DNA of 64,000 nucleotides from Asticcacaulis solisilvae (GCF_017875235.1 NZ_JAGGMI010000003.1:62001-126000), one strand, 5' to 3'. Shown: positions 42,397 to 52,215, numbered from the stretch's first letter. Program-made: numbers and translations. The notes: generated from the sequence alone by a model not told the origin.

Positions 42397-42897
42397 ATGG
42401 ACTATTACTACGCCCATATCGACACGCCCGTGGGCCGGGCGGCGCTCACCGCCAATAGTGACGGCGCATTGGTCGAATTCTACTTCCTCAATGAGGACAG
42501 TCTTAAACCGAAATTGGGCGTGCCGGGCGTGGCTGTGCTTGCGCCCGACCGCTTGCGCGATGCCGAACACCAGATAACCGAATATTTCGCCGGCAAGCGC
42601 AGGACGTTTGATTTGCCGGTTAAACCTGCGGGCACACTTTTCCAGCAGAAGGTGTGGCGGGCCCTGTGCGACATTCCGTTCGGCCAAACCATCTCCTATC
42701 AGCAGTTGGCGATCACCGTCGGCGACATCAACGCCATGCGCGCGGTGGGCGCCGCCAACGGCAAAAACCCGGTGTCCCTGGTCATTCCGTGCCACCGCGT
42801 CATCGGCAAGAACGGCAGCCTGACCGGCTATGGCGGTGGTCTGCCGCTCAAGAAATGGCTGCTGGCATTTGAATCGCCGCAATCCACCTTGTTGTAG
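42397..42897 (+). CDS. ogt: methylated-DNA-protein-cysteine methyltransferase
   Basis: 166 residues with active site PCHRV at 131-135 (acceptor Cys132), upstream FQQKVWRALCDIPFGQTISY and NAMRAVGAANGKNPVSLVIP for DNA binding, and the terminal GYGGGLPLKKWLLAFE. It transfers the O6-methyl group from guanine to itself in a suicide reaction. The length fits Ogt, not Ada. Single gene, no alkylation-response regulator adjacent. Confidence 0.9.
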   Translation: MDYYYAHIDTPVGRAALTANSDGALVEFYFLNEDSLKPKLGVPGVAVLAPDRLRDAEHQITEYFAGKRRTFDLPVKPAGTLFQQKVWRALCDIPFGQTISYQQLAITVGDINAMRAVGAANGKNPVSLVIPCHRVIGKNGSLTGYGGGLPLKKWLLAFESPQSTLL

Positions 42898-42967
42898 CTG
42901 CGGCAATTTAGCCGTCGTAAAACGCATCTGGCTGGCTTAGAAGGTGTCAACGACATCGGGGCCGATC

Positions 42968-43498
42968 ATGTTGAAATCCTGGAAAGCCGTTTGTTTCCTG
43001 CCCGTCCTGGCCTTAACCGCCTGTGGGCCGCGCGGCGCCGACAATGACGGCGGCGAAGCGATCCAGCTGGCCGCGCCCATCGTCTATACGGACGCCGAAA
43101 AGGCCGAAATCCTGAAGACGTTTCCCGCGCCCTACGACACCGCCGACCTCGCCGCCGGCGAAAAGCAGTTCAACAAGTGCCGCGCCTGCCATACCATCAC
43201 GCCCGACGGCATGAACATGTCCGGCCCGCACCTGTTCGGCGTCTTTGGCCGCAAGGCCGCGACGGCAGCGGGCTATCCCTATTCCGAAGCCATGCGCAAG
43301 CATGCGGTGGTGTGGGATTATGCGACTTTGGACACTTTCCTCACGGCGCCTCAGGCGACGGTCAAGGGCACCAAGATGGGCTATCCTGGCATCAAGGACG
43401 ACACCGACCGCCGCAACCTGATCGCCTATATCCGGCTGATGTCCGCGCCGAAGGCAGGCGCTCCGGTGTCCGCCGAGAGCGCTTCGGCTGCGGAATAG
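42968..43498 (+). CDS. c-type cytochrome lipoprotein
   Basis: 176 residues from ATG 42968. Lipobox LTAC at 16-19 after the signal MLKSWKAVCFLPVLALTAC, so membrane-anchored in the periplasm. Heme motif C71RACH75 and a likely Met ligand in GTKMGYPGIKDD, both as in class I cytochrome c (cytochrome c2/c550 group). It shuttles electrons between periplasmic enzymes and oxidases. A GTG at 42944 with AAGG upstream would spoil the signal peptide and is rejected. Confidence 0.85.
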   Translation: MLKSWKAVCFLPVLALTACGPRGADNDGGEAIQLAAPIVYTDAEKAEILKTFPAPYDTADLAAGEKQFNKCRACHTITPDGMNMSGPHLFGVFGRKAATAAGYPYSEAMRKHAVVWDYATLDTFLTAPQATVKGTKMGYPGIKDDTDRRNLIAYIRLMSAPKAGAPVSAESASAAE

Positions 43499-43562
43499 TT
43501 TGTCCACAGCCTCAAAATCCAGCCTGGATCTGCCGGGCAACCGCCGGATAAGCGCCGTATGA

Positions 43563-43772
43563 TCACGCCTTCGGCTTTGGTGGGTCGCGCTCGAAAATGT
43601 CCTCGATCTTGCAACCGAACGCATCGGCGATGGCAAAGGCCAGCGACAGCGAAGGGTCGAAGTGGCCATTCTCAATCGAGATGATGGAGTTGCGGGAGAC
43701 GCCGACCTGTGCCGCCAGTTCCGCCTGGCTCCATCGGCGCTCCGCGCGCAGCACCCGGATCCTGTTTTTCAT
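43563..43772 (-). CDS. small XRE-family helix-turn-helix regulator (69 aa)
   Basis: MKNRIRVLRAERRWSQAELA then QVGVSRNSIISIENGHFDPS is a classic Cro/C1-type HTH; the rest (LAFAIADAFGCKIEDIFERD) fits the short YozG-like regulators. ATG 43772 overlaps the stop of the upstream membrane protein gene (ATGA), so the pair is translationally coupled. The much longer frame to 44342 is a shadow of the membrane gene. It probably autorepresses through the palindrome at 44304-44323. Confidence 0.85.
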   Translation of the reverse strand: MKNRIRVLRAERRWSQAELAAQVGVSRNSIISIENGHFDPSLSLAFAIADAFGCKIEDIFERDPPKPKA

Positions 43773-44245
43773 GCGAGGTCGCGGGGGCCGCGCGACTTCC
43801 AGGCCGTCCACGCGACGCTGAGCACGGCGGTGCAGACGAGCTGCGCGACAACCGTCGCCATGAAGCCAAAGGTAAACGTAATCAGCACCAGCGTCGGGTC
43901 CGGATCCGGCACCTTGGTCCAGCTCGCAACCCAGACGGTGATCAGATCCCGGATGGGCGGCACGGCAAGAAGCAGCGCCACGAGGCTTGCGCCGGCGGTC
44001 CAGCCCCATTGGCTGGAAAAGCGCGCATTGCTCCGGTTCCATTCGTCGACGCCGCGGTCGTGGAGAATGGCAAGGATAAAGCTGGCCACGACCGTAAGCG
44101 CCGCGGCAATGCCCGTGAGCAGGAACACCACTGCGTCCGGTTGCTCGGCGAGCCACGGCATGGTTGCGACAACGCAGATCGGCGGAATGATCATAAGCCC
44201 GAAAAGCAGCGCCTTGGGCAAACTGGATTGGCGTTGGGTAGACAT
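43769..44245 (-). CDS. four-helix membrane protein paired with XRE regulator
   Basis: 158 residues from ATG 44245 with hydrophobic segments at about 11-28 (ALLFGLMIIPPICVVATM), 35-57, 78-95 and 118-145. It resembles the small inner-membrane proteins that are encoded with YozG/XRE regulators in many bacteria (DUF2178/DUF2975-like), but I cannot name the family surely. First gene of the operon. Confidence 0.7.
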   Translation of the reverse strand: MSTQRQSSLPKALLFGLMIIPPICVVATMPWLAEQPDAVVFLLTGIAAALTVVASFILAILHDRGVDEWNRSNARFSSQWGWTAGASLVALLLAVPPIRDLITVWVASWTKVPDPDPTLVLITFTFGFMATVVAQLVCTAVLSVAWTAWKSRGPRDLA

Positions 44246-44303
44246 TCGCGTGCCTCCTGAATGATGGCGCCCTGAAACAGGATCGCACAGTATGTTTGGC
44301 ATA

Positions 44304-44323
44304 ATGCAAAGTTAACTTTGCAT
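44304..44323. promoter_or_regulatory. 20-base perfect palindrome (operator)
   Basis: ATGCAAAGTT/AACTTTGCAT, 58 bases upstream of the membrane-protein start, with TTGCATAT-like promoter boxes around it. The expected position for binding by the XRE protein encoded in the same operon. The stretch 44324-44459 holds only a GCACTCC/GGAGTGC dyad at 44416-44450 beside the next gene's end. Confidence 0.75.
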
Positions 44324-44459
44324 ATTGGAGAAAGACTGTCAAGCGGTGTGCAGGACCTATGATGCAGTCCGGCAGGCAGCAGGCACTATGATGCGCTACT
44401 TATCGACTGAAGGGAGCACTCCAGTGGCAAGCGAGCGCGTGCCGGAGTGCAGTGAAATT

Positions 44460-45266
44460 TTAGACCGCGTACCCCGGCATTTCGCGGTCCAGCCGCCGGA
44501 TCAGACCCGGCCAGACCAGCACACCGACAAAGCCCACGCCCGCGGCCAATGGCGCGACCTTGTCCTGCACCTCTTGTCCGACTTCCAGCACACGGTCACG
44601 GCCGGCGCTCAGGGCCGCGATCTGCTGGCGGCAGGCCTGTTCGAGGAAATAGATGGCGGTGAACGCTTCTCCCGCCGTCCCGCCCCAGGCCAGCGCGCCA
44701 TGATTGCGTAGCATCAGGAAGCGCTTTGTGCCGATATCGGCCACCAGCCGCTCGCGCTCATCCAGTTCCAGCGCCACCCCTTCATAGTCGTGATAGGCCA
44801 GTTGCGGCCGGATCAGCAGCGCGTTCTGGGTCAGCGGCAACAGGCCTTCGGTCTGCGCCGACACGCCGGTCATGGCGTCAGTGTGCAGGTGAATGACGCA
44901 GTGCGCGTCCTTGATGGCGCCGTGAATGGCGCTGTGGATCGTGAAGCCCGCCGGATTGACCATGGCGCCTGAGCCATCGACCACGCGGCCATCGCCGTCG
45001 ATCTTGACCAGGCTTGATGCCGTCATCTCGGCGAAGAAGACGCCGTAGGGATTGATCAGGAAGTGGTCGGTCTCGGACGGCGCAAAGCTGCCGTCGGCCT
45101 GTTTGACCAGCGAATCCCTGGCCGGCACGCGCGACGAAATGTGGGTGAAGATCAGATCGTCCCAGCCATAGAGCGCCACGGCCCGATAGAGCGCCGCCAG
45201 GTCGCAGCGCAGCTTCCATTCGGCTTCGGACACGCCGGGGCGCGTGGGGGTCTGGGTATCGGGCAT
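44460..45266 (-). CDS. class II aldolase/adducin family protein
   Basis: 268 residues. Metal-binding histidines are in HLHTDAMTGVSAQ (HxH) and RNHGALAWGG, with the family pattern FTHISSRVPARDS, ETDHFLINPYGVFF and TIHSAIHGAIKDAHCVIH. Related to fuculose-1-phosphate aldolase and to proteins annotated only as class II aldolase; the substrate is open. AAGGA nine bases before the ATG. Confidence 0.85.
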   Translation of the reverse strand: MPDTQTPTRPGVSEAEWKLRCDLAALYRAVALYGWDDLIFTHISSRVPARDSLVKQADGSFAPSETDHFLINPYGVFFAEMTASSLVKIDGDGRVVDGSGAMVNPAGFTIHSAIHGAIKDAHCVIHLHTDAMTGVSAQTEGLLPLTQNALLIRPQLAYHDYEGVALELDERERLVADIGTKRFLMLRNHGALAWGGTAGEAFTAIYFLEQACRQQIAALSAGRDRVLEVGQEVQDKVAPLAAGVGFVGVLVWPGLIRRLDREMPGYAV

Positions 45267-45401
45267 GGCGTTTCCTTTTTTGGCATTAGGCGCGCGATTT
45301 TACCCCCGCGCAAATCATTTCTGCGCGTAAATCCTTTTGACGTAAGGGAAGGCGGGCTCTCTTCTTATACCTATCCGCGCTACGGGGAGGTATAGTTTGC
45401 C

Positions 45402-45896
45402 TTAGTTCACCGGCGTCACGAACAGGCGGCCTTCCTGGACCTCATCGATGACCACGCGGTCGGCCTTTTTGAGCACGGCGTCCCCTGCCCCCGCCTTGAG
45501 CACGGCCGGCCACTCGACACCTTCGAAGCTGACCCGGCCGGTGCGCTCACCGCCCGCGACGATTTCGAAGCCGCTCAACACCTCAGCCTGCTTGCCCAGC
45601 AGCCGGTCATTGGGCGCATTGACGTCGGGCCCGGCACCGGGGACCTTCATGAACTTGCGCGTCATCAGCGACATGACGAGGCTTAAAGTGGCAAAGGTGA
45701 TGACCTGCGCGACGATGCCGAACGGCAGGCCGGTCAGGCAGACGACCGCCACCACGCCGGCCGAGGCCGCCGACCACAGAAGCCATTGCGTGCCTAAGAA
45801 CACCTCGACGCCCAGCAGCAGGATGCCCAGGGTCAGCCAGATCCAGAAGGCCTGGGTGCCCATCGGTCCCATCAGGAAGATCGTGACCATATCCAT
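45402..45896 (-). CDS. NfeD-like membrane protein
   Basis: 164 residues: three membrane helices at about 15-90 (IWLTLGILLLGVEVFLGTQW, AGVVAVVCLTGLPFGIVAQV) then an OB-fold of the NfeD C-terminal type (LLGKQAEVLSGFEIVAGGER, TGRVSFEGVEWPAVL, KKADRVVIDEVQEGRLFVTP). It lies 13 bases after the SPFH gene in the same operon, the standard NfeD/stomatin pairing that forms membrane quality-control complexes. A TATACCT/AGGTATA dyad at 45366-45394 follows the stop. Confidence 0.85.
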   Translation of the reverse strand: MDMVTIFLMGPMGTQAFWIWLTLGILLLGVEVFLGTQWLLWSAASAGVVAVVCLTGLPFGIVAQVITFATLSLVMSLMTRKFMKVPGAGPDVNAPNDRLLGKQAEVLSGFEIVAGGERTGRVSFEGVEWPAVLKAGAGDAVLKKADRVVIDEVQEGRLFVTPVN

Positions 45897-45909
45897 CTCG
45901 GGTCTCCCG

Positions 45910-46875
45910 TCAGGTCGTCGGAACGCTGGTCTTGCGCGGCGGCTGGGCCGGCTGCAGTTTCGGTCCGCCGCTGCCCCCCGATTGGATCAGTTCGGTGACG
46001 CCGGTAATGGCGCCGGCCAATGACGACAGGTCGGCCGGCACGATCAGCGTCTTGGTGTTGTTCGACTCGGCGAACTTGCCGAAGGCCTCGACGTATTTCT
46101 GCGCCACGAAGTAGTTGATGGCGTTGACGTCGCCCTTGGCGATGGCCTGCGACACCAGGTCGGTGGCGGTCGCCTCGGCCTGGGCGGCGCGTTCGCGGGC
46201 TTCGGCGTCTCTAAAGGCGGCTTCGCGGCGGCCTTCGGCTTCGAGGACAGTCGCCTGCTTCAGCCCCTCGGCGCGGGCGATCGCCGCCTGCTTTTCGCCG
46301 TCGGCCTCGATGATCAGGGCGCGGCGCTCGCGCTCGGCCTTCATCTGGCGCGCCATGGCGTCGGTGATATCCGCCGGCGGCTTGAGGTCCTTGATCTCGA
46401 TGCGGTTGACCTTGATGCCCCACGGCGAGGTGGCGTGGTCGATGACGTTCAGGAGGCGCGAATTGATCGAGTCGCGCTGCGACAGCACCTCGTCCAGTTC
46501 CATCGAACCTACGACGGTGCGCAGGTTGGTCATGGCCAGTTGAGTGATGGCGTTGTCGAGATTGTCGACGCGATAGGCGGCTTCGGCGGCGTTCATCACC
46601 TGGACGAAGACGATGCCGTCGACGCGGACATTGACGTTGTCCTTGGTGATCACGTCCTGCTGCGGCACGTCGAAAACGCGCTCCATCATGTTGACGCGGC
46701 GGCCTATGGTTTCGATGAAAGGCGTCAGGAAGCTGATGCCGGGCTTGAGCGTGCGCATGTAGCGGCCGAACCGCTCGACGGTGAATTCGTAGCCCTGCGG
46801 CACGATCTTCACGATCGAAAAGACGATAAACAGCGCCAGGACGAACAGGATACCGATGAAAATGCTGACAACCAT
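45910..46875 (-). CDS. SPFH/Band 7 stomatin-like protein (QmcA type)
   Basis: 321 residues from ATG 46875. An N-terminal membrane anchor ([20 protein letters not shown]), then the SPFH domain ([60 protein letters not shown]) and a long alanine/glutamate coiled coil ([20 protein letters not shown]). Proline-rich tail. It forms large oligomeric cages on the inner membrane, often with FtsH; NfeD is its partner here. The longer frame to 47055 is not supported. Confidence 0.9.
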   Translation of the reverse strand: MVVSIFIGILFVLALFIVFSIVKIVPQGYEFTVERFGRYMRTLKPGISFLTPFIETIGRRVNMMERVFDVPQQDVITKDNVNVRVDGIVFVQVMNAAEAAYRVDNLDNAITQLAMTNLRTVVGSMELDEVLSQRDSINSRLLNVIDHATSPWGIKVNRIEIKDLKPPADITDAMARQMKAERERRALIIEADGEKQAAIARAEGLKQATVLEAEGRREAAFRDAEARERAAQAEATATDLVSQAIAKGDVNAINYFVAQKYVEAFGKFAESNNTKTLIVPADLSSLAGAITGVTELIQSGGSGGPKLQPAQPPRKTSVPTT

Positions 46876-47019
46876 CTTTAGCCCCCGTAAACGGCCACGG
46901 GTCTGATGCCCGTCCGTGCCCGGATTATAACGGGAATCGGGACGCAGGCCACGATGATTTTCGTGTGGAGGACTGCACGCGACAGCGGCATAGTCACACG
47001 CACCGCGCAATACCCCTCC

Positions 47020-47034
47020 ACCGCCTTCGGCGGT
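47020..47034. repeat. degenerate GC-rich hairpin repeat
   Basis: ACCGCC-ttc-GGCGGT preceded by TACCCCTCC, related to the palindromic elements at 9427 and 61604. It lies in the 253-base gap 46876-47128, which otherwise shows nothing identifiable. Confidence 0.45.
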
Positions 47035-47128
47035 TCTCCTTCCTGTGCGCAGCATGGGGTATAGCGCCAGCGAAAGTATAGCTTTCGCCAGCGCCGTCTT
47101 AGCTCCGCCACATGTTAGAGGAAACCGA

Positions 47129-49729
47129 CTACGCCGTCTTCGCCATCGGCGCGGGCGCCGCGCCCTGCTCCGTATCGATATGCAGCAGCGAGGTCACCGT
47201 ATCGATCAGCTTGTCCATGATGATCGGCTTGGAGATGTGCGCGTCCATGCCCGCCGCCAGGCAGGCGTCGATCTGCTCGGGCATGGCGTCAGCCGTCAGC
47301 GCGACAATCGGCACGTGATGGCCGGCCGCTTCAGTCTCGCGGAACAGCCGCGTGGCGTCGATCCCGCCCAGGCGCGGCATGTTGATGTCCATCAAGACCA
47401 GGTCGAAGTTTTCCATGTGGGCGTCCAGCGCCTCCTGGCCGTCGACCGCCTCGGTGATCTCGAAGCCGAACGGCTCCAGGAACAGGCGAGCGACCTTGCG
47501 GTTCACCGGGTGGTCGTCGACCAGCAGGATGCGGTAGCCGCGCGTGTGGTCCGACTGGGCTTCCGGCTCAGGCTCGGGCGCGCGGGCCGGCGTGTTGACG
47601 ACCTCGCCGGCGTGGAATGTCATGACGAAGATCGAGCCCACGCCCTCCTCGCTGGTGACGCTGAGCGTGCCCTGCATCAGTTCGGTCAGGCGGCGGCTGA
47701 TGCTGAGGCCCAAGCCCGATCCGCCATACTTGCGCGCCGTGCCGGCGTCGGCCTGGGCATAGGCTTCGAACAGCTTGTCGACCGTGGCGCGGCTCATGCC
47801 GATGCCGGTGTCGCGAACCTCGACGCGCACCAGGTAACCCGGGCGGTCCTCATATGGCGTGGCCGAGGCGACGACACGGATCGTCCCGCGTTCGGTGAAC
47901 TTGGTGGCGTTGGACACCAGGTTCGACAGGCACTGATAGACGCGCAGCACGTCGAACATCATCGGCGCCTGCGCGCTGTCGTCGATGTCGTAGCGCAGCG
48001 CCACCGGCTTGTCCTCGACGGTCGGGATATAGGTGTTGATGACGCGCTCGATCATGTCCTTCATCGATGCGGCCGTCGGCGCCAGCTCGACCTTGCCGGC
48101 CTCGATGCGCGACATGTCGAGCACGTCATTGAGCAGGACCATCAGGGTCTCGCCCGACTCGATCAGGATATCGACCTGGCCGTGCTGCTCGTCGTTGAGC
48201 TTGCCCTTGCGCAGGGCCTGGGCCATGCCCAGCACGCCATTCAGCGGCGTGCGCAGTTCATGGCTCATCACCGCCAGGAAGCGCGACTTGGCAGCATTGG
48301 CGGCCTGGGCATGTTCGTGGGCGTCCCTGAGCTGCCATTGCATGCGGCGCATGCGCATGACCCAGACGATGCTGACCGCGGCCAGCGCCGTCAGCAGCAG
48401 GCCGATGGCCACCGCAAGCACCAGCATGATCCGCTGCATCTCGACCTGCTTGTTGAGCAGGCGGCTTTCGGCGGTCTTGCTGTCGAGCTGCTTGCGCAGG
48501 GTGCGGTACATGTCCTGGATCGCGGCGATGCGGCGCTGATCGGCCTGGCGCTGCATCGGCAGGGTCAGGTCGCCGAGCGCCTGGAAGGCCGCATCCGAAT
48601 GCCCCTCCGCCGACTTCAGATAGGCTTCGATGTAACGCGTGAACAGCGGATCCGGCGAGATCATGGTTGCCGGCAAGGCATTCAGACGATCCAGCGACTG
48701 ACGCGCCTGAAGGACGCGGCCCTCGCGGGCATAGGCCTTTGTGAGAAGCCTGAGCTGAAAGGCATCATAGCCCGTGGCGATCAGGCCCCGCGCCACCGAT
48801 GTGCCGCTCAGGCAATCGATCACGGCGCGGTAATGTTCGGCCTTGTCCTCGACGATCGCGCACAGCTGCTGGCTCCACGGCTTCAGCTCGCTAATATCGT
48901 GTTTTGCCACTTCGTCAGCATAAAGCTTCTGCAGTGACGATGCGAGGGTGATGTTGTTGTCCTGCGCCGCGAAGTAGGCCAGGTCGTAGACCAGGTCTAT
49001 CTGCTGCTGATAAAAGGCGTTGTGTTGCGCCAGCCGCGCCGCTGCGAGCATGTGGGACGCGTATGCGGTGTTGTCGCCGACCCGGAGCATGTTGTAGGCC
49101 ATGGCCTGCTGCGCGGCCATCATCAGGCCCTGCGCCTTGCTGCCCTCGCTCGGGAGGCGCAGGACAAGGGCGTCGCCAACATCGATGGCTTCGGCCCAGT
49201 TGCCCTGATATTGCAGCGTCCGCTGGCGCTCCAGCATGACGATATTTTGCAAGGCGACACTGGAGGCCGATTGATAGTCCCGCCAGTCGGCGTCCTTCAG
49301 CAGCGTATAGCCGCCGATCTCGTTCTGGTAGGCCTGGTACATGAACCGCGCCAGCAGGTCGAGGCGGCTGTCGCGCTCCTTTTGCGCCAGACCCAGCAGG
49401 CGATTGTGCCAGGCCTGCATCTTGGCTTCGTTCTGGAAGGTCTTATAAGCGAAAAGGACGCGCCACAGGGCATAGAGGCGCTCATCGCCCGACATGCTCA
49501 TGGCCTTGACGCCATAGTTTTCGATTTCGTTTTCGCTGTAGGCAAAAGGCAGGCTGGCGACCTGGGCCTGGATGCCATTCAGACTCTGCACATAAGCCTG
49601 GCTGTCCTCCGCGACCACGGGAGCAGCATGTACCTGTGCTGGCTGCGCCACGCAGAGTCCAACCGCCAGTGGCAGTATAAAACCGCGTAAACCCTTCACC
49701 CAACCACCGTCTCTATATGAGCGACTCAT
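47129..49729 (-). CDS. large membrane-bound hybrid histidine kinase
   Basis: 866 residues. Signal peptide to about residue 36 ([13 protein letters not shown]), a periplasmic all-helical region with TPR-like repeats to about 420, one membrane helix ([20 protein letters not shown]), then HisKA with phospho-His in [20 protein letters not shown], an ATPase domain ([32 protein letters not shown]) and a C-terminal receiver with [11 protein letters not shown]. No sensor ligand is evident. AGGAGG lies near 49734. The cognate phosphotransfer protein is not in the window. Confidence 0.9.
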   Translation of the reverse strand: MSRSYRDGGWVKGLRGFILPLAVGLCVAQPAQVHAAPVVAEDSQAYVQSLNGIQAQVASLPFAYSENEIENYGVKAMSMSGDERLYALWRVLFAYKTFQNEAKMQAWHNRLLGLAQKERDSRLDLLARFMYQAYQNEIGGYTLLKDADWRDYQSASSVALQNIVMLERQRTLQYQGNWAEAIDVGDALVLRLPSEGSKAQGLMMAAQQAMAYNMLRVGDNTAYASHMLAAARLAQHNAFYQQQIDLVYDLAYFAAQDNNITLASSLQKLYADEVAKHDISELKPWSQQLCAIVEDKAEHYRAVIDCLSGTSVARGLIATGYDAFQLRLLTKAYAREGRVLQARQSLDRLNALPATMISPDPLFTRYIEAYLKSAEGHSDAAFQALGDLTLPMQRQADQRRIAAIQDMYRTLRKQLDSKTAESRLLNKQVEMQRIMLVLAVAIGLLLTALAAVSIVWVMRMRRMQWQLRDAHEHAQAANAAKSRFLAVMSHELRTPLNGVLGMAQALRKGKLNDEQHGQVDILIESGETLMVLLNDVLDMSRIEAGKVELAPTAASMKDMIERVINTYIPTVEDKPVALRYDIDDSAQAPMMFDVLRVYQCLSNLVSNATKFTERGTIRVVASATPYEDRPGYLVRVEVRDTGIGMSRATVDKLFEAYAQADAGTARKYGGSGLGLSISRRLTELMQGTLSVTSEEGVGSIFVMTFHAGEVVNTPARAPEPEPEAQSDHTRGYRILLVDDHPVNRKVARLFLEPFGFEITEAVDGQEALDAHMENFDLVLMDINMPRLGGIDATRLFRETEAAGHHVPIVALTADAMPEQIDACLAAGMDAHISKPIIMDKLIDTVTSLLHIDTEQGAAPAPMAKTA

Positions 49730-49826
49730 GTCGCCTCCTGAGTACCATCAGGGGCGTGTTAAATCACAAAGACATTAGGATTGGCTTAAACCGCGTCGGG
49801 ACTTCCGGATTTCCGGAGATAAAGTG

Positions 49827-49855
49827 ACGGGTAAGAGCAAATGCGTCTTACCCGT
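49827..49855 (-). terminator. hairpin terminator of the secreted-peptide gene
   Basis: ACGGGTAAG-N11-CTTACCCGT, 11 bases beyond the stop of the 49866 gene, followed on the minus strand by CACTTTAT. It separates the peptide gene from the kinase gene. Confidence 0.7.
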
Positions 49856-49865
49856 TGGGCATTAC

Positions 49866-49985
49866 TTACCAGCCACCGCAGGCCTTCACGGTGCAGACCG
49901 GCGGAACGGCAGCAGCTTGACCAGCAGCCGCGGCGACACCCAGGACGGAAACCAGAGCGGCGACCGTGATAACAAACTTCTTCAT
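49866..49985 (-). CDS. 39-residue secreted two-cysteine peptide
   Basis: ATG 49985 with AGGAG nine bases upstream opens a 39-codon gene: signal peptide MKKFVITVAALVSVLGVAAA ending AGQAAA, then a mature peptide of about 13 residues, AVPPVCTVKACGGW. The two cysteines could form a disulfide, and the terminal GGW is unusual. A longer frame from 50108 is a shadow. A perfect CtrA-type box is 166 bases upstream and a terminator follows. Function unknown; a signalling peptide, bacteriocin-like peptide or envelope factor are all possible. Confidence 0.7.
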   Translation of the reverse strand: MKKFVITVAALVSVLGVAAAAGQAAAVPPVCTVKACGGW

Positions 49986-50111
49986 GACTGTACTCCTGAT
50001 AATAGACTCACCAAAACCCGGAGGTTCAACTTGCTGTTGACCTCCTTCTTTCCTTGCGGACGCCAATTCCCAATGCCGGCCGAGGCCGTTGTCATAAAAA
50101 ATTCGCACCGA

Positions 50112-50166
50112 ATGGTAACCTTAAGCAAAGGTTTGCATATATGGTTACCATTAACGGAACTTTAAC
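50112..50166. promoter_or_regulatory. CtrA-type box with adjacent 9-bp inverted repeat
   Basis: TTAA-N7-TTAAC at 50151-50166, the exact CtrA consensus, next to ATGGTAACC (50112-50120) and GGTTACCAT (50143-50151). The region 49986-50283 is AT-rich and carries no other gene. It most likely drives the minus-strand peptide gene at 49866-49985. Confidence 0.6.
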
Positions 50167-50283
50167 CACAAAATAAAAAATCCATCAAGACGAGAATCTG
50201 AATCGGTGTAAAAATTTGCGTGAGGCGGGGCGGGACACGAATTCTGTTGCAGAATGAACCACTCGCCCGGCTGAAAATTGCCG

Positions 50284-50730
50284 TCAGGACATATCGCGCG
50301 TTCGGCGAATTATGGTCCGCGATTTTTGCAAAACATCAATGATATCATCGCGGCTGACCGTTAACAGCGCATCATTAATGGGAACGAAGCGCGCCTCGTC
50401 GGCGTCGTCGCCGGCCCTGGGCTCTCCCGCCACCCAATGCGCGGCATAGTCGATCAACACATAATGGAATTCGGCCTCAAGGATTTCATACACTTCAACC
50501 AGGCCGGCCATCTCCGCCGTCACGCCGGTCTCCTCCAGGAGTTCGCGCAAGGCCGCGTCCGCCAGGGCCTCGCCCAACTCCACCTTGCCGCCGGGGATCG
50601 ACCATTCGCCCTGGCGTGGCGCCCTGCCCCGCTTGATCAAGAGCACCTCATCGCCGCGCCAGCACACGACGCCGACGCAGGGAATGGGATATGAACGCTG
50701 CTGGGTTTCTTTAGGTTTTGTGGCTTGCAA
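50284..50730 (-). CDS. Nudix hydrolase
   Basis: 148 residues with the complete Nudix box GGKVELGEALADAALRELLE followed by ETGV, after IPCVGVVCWRGDEVLLIKRG. It cleaves nucleoside diphosphate derivatives; specificity not evident. No ATG fits: the start seems to be TTG 50730 (MQATKPKETQ), with no clear ribosome site. The divergent gene at 50782 shares the short promoter region. Confidence 0.85.
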   Translation of the reverse strand: MQATKPKETQQRSYPIPCVGVVCWRGDEVLLIKRGRAPRQGEWSIPGGKVELGEALADAALRELLEETGVTAEMAGLVEVYEILEAEFHYVLIDYAAHWVAGEPRAGDDADEARFVPINDALLTVSRDDIIDVLQKSRTIIRRTRDMS

Positions 50731-50781
50731 AGGACGACTCGCTGATTTAACGCGACGTCACTGTTAATGGAGAGCCCCCGG

Positions 50782-52215
50782 ATGTCCACCGCCACCGCCT
50801 TTGCCGAAGCGCCTGCCGTCGCAGCCGAAGTCATCGCGCAGATCAAGGCCGTCGTGGGCGATGCCGGCTGGAGCCAGGATCCGGGTCGCGTCGACCCCAA
50901 GCTGACCGAATGGCGCGGCAAGTGGAAAGGCCATACTCCCCTCCTCGTCCTGCCCAAGTCGACCGAAGAAGTCTCGAAGGTCGTCAAGATCTGCTACGAC
51001 AATGGCGTGGCGATCACCCCCCAGGGCGGCAATACCGGGCTTGTGGGCGGCCAGATCCCGTTCGGTGAAATCCTCATTTCCCTTGAGCGCATGAAGACCG
51101 TGCGCGATGTCGCCCCGACCGACGACACCATGGTGCTGGAAAGCGGCCTGACGCTTCTGGAAGCCCAACAGATTGCCGAAGGCGCCAACCGCTATTTCCC
51201 GCTGTCGCTGGCGGCCGAAGGCACGGCCACGGTCGGCGGCGTCATCTCGACCAATGCCGGTGGCACGGCCGTGCTGCGCTATGGCGTGACGCGCGACCTG
51301 GTCTCCGGCCTCGAGGTTGTCCTGCCGACTGGTGAAATCTTCAATGGCCTGAAGCGCCTGCGCAAGGACAATACCGGCTATGACTTGAAGCAGATGTTCA
51401 TCGGCGCCGAAGGGACGCTGGGCATCATCACCGCGGCGTCGCTGAAACTCTTCCCCATCATGAATTCGCGCAGTGTGGCGATCGTCGGCTTTGAGTCCTC
51501 CCAGAAAGCCATCGACCTGCTGGTCCGCGCCAAGCAGGAAACCGGCGGCACGGTCGAGGCCTTCGAACTTATGGGCCGCTATGGCCTGTCTCTTGTCCTC
51601 AAGCACATCCCCGATACGCGTGAGCCCTTGAGCGCCGAATATCCGTGGTACGCCCTGATCGAAGTCGCTTCGGGCGACCCAGAGGGTGCATCGGCGGCGA
51701 TGGAACGCCTGCTGGAAGCGGCCTTCGAAGAAGAGCTGGTGCTCGACGCCGCCATCGCCCAGAACGAGACGCAGGCCGCCGAATTCTGGCGCCTGCGCGA
51801 AGACCACTCCGCCGCCGAAAAGGCCGAAGGCGCCGCCTGGAAACACGACGTGTCGGTGCCTTTGTCGCGCATGGCCGAATATATGGAAGAAGGCGATAAG
51901 GCGATCCAGGCGTTTCTGCCGGGCGCGCGCCTGGTGGCGTTCGGTCACGTCGGCGACGGCAATGTGCACTTCAATGTCATCCTGCCGGAAGGCATGGACG
52001 CGGGCGAATTCAACGCCATGCGCGATGCGGGTTCCAAGGTCGTCCACGACCTGGCGCACGCCTATGAAGGCTCGATCTCTGCGGAACACGGCCTCGGCCG
52101 CATGAAGACGCAGGAAGCCTTGCAATACAAGGACCCGGTGGCTGTCGCCGCGATGCAGGCGGTGCGTCAGGCATTGGACCCGAAGCGCATCATGAACCCG
52201 CACGTGTTGTTCTAA
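50782..52215 (+). CDS. FAD-binding D-2-hydroxyacid dehydrogenase (GlcD/D2HGDH family)
   Basis: 477 residues. The FAD-binding PCMH domain has TPQGGNTGLVGGQIPFGEIL and PLSLAAEGTATVGGVISTNA, GTAVLRYGVTRDLVSGLEVV. The C-terminal cap has FGHVGDGNVHFNV and SISAEHGLGRMK with metal-binding histidines, ending LDPKRIMNPHVLF. The closest named members oxidise D-2-hydroxyglutarate or D-lactate. ATG 50782 is preceded by GGAG nine bases away; an ATG at 50767 would add five residues. Confidence 0.9.
   Translation: MSTATAFAEAPAVAAEVIAQIKAVVGDAGWSQDPGRVDPKLTEWRGKWKGHTPLLVLPKSTEEVSKVVKICYDNGVAITPQGGNTGLVGGQIPFGEILISLERMKTVRDVAPTDDTMVLESGLTLLEAQQIAEGANRYFPLSLAAEGTATVGGVISTNAGGTAVLRYGVTRDLVSGLEVVLPTGEIFNGLKRLRKDNTGYDLKQMFIGAEGTLGIITAASLKLFPIMNSRSVAIVGFESSQKAIDLLVRAKQETGGTVEAFELMGRYGLSLVLKHIPDTREPLSAEYPWYALIEVASGDPEGASAAMERLLEAAFEEELVLDAAIAQNETQAAEFWRLREDHSAAEKAEGAAWKHDVSVPLSRMAEYMEEGDKAIQAFLPGARLVAFGHVGDGNVHFNVILPEGMDAGEFNAMRDAGSKVVHDLAHAYEGSISAEHGLGRMKTQEALQYKDPVAVAAMQAVRQALDPKRIMNPHVLF

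Noticed and set aside
43773-44342. Extension of the XRE gene to a 259-residue protein
   Set aside because: It reads the membrane-protein gene in the wrong frame; the ATGA overlap marks the true start at 43772.
47045-48937. 630-codon open frame on the plus strand
   Set aside because: Antisense to the hybrid kinase; composition (His, Gln, Arg-rich) is that of a shadow frame.
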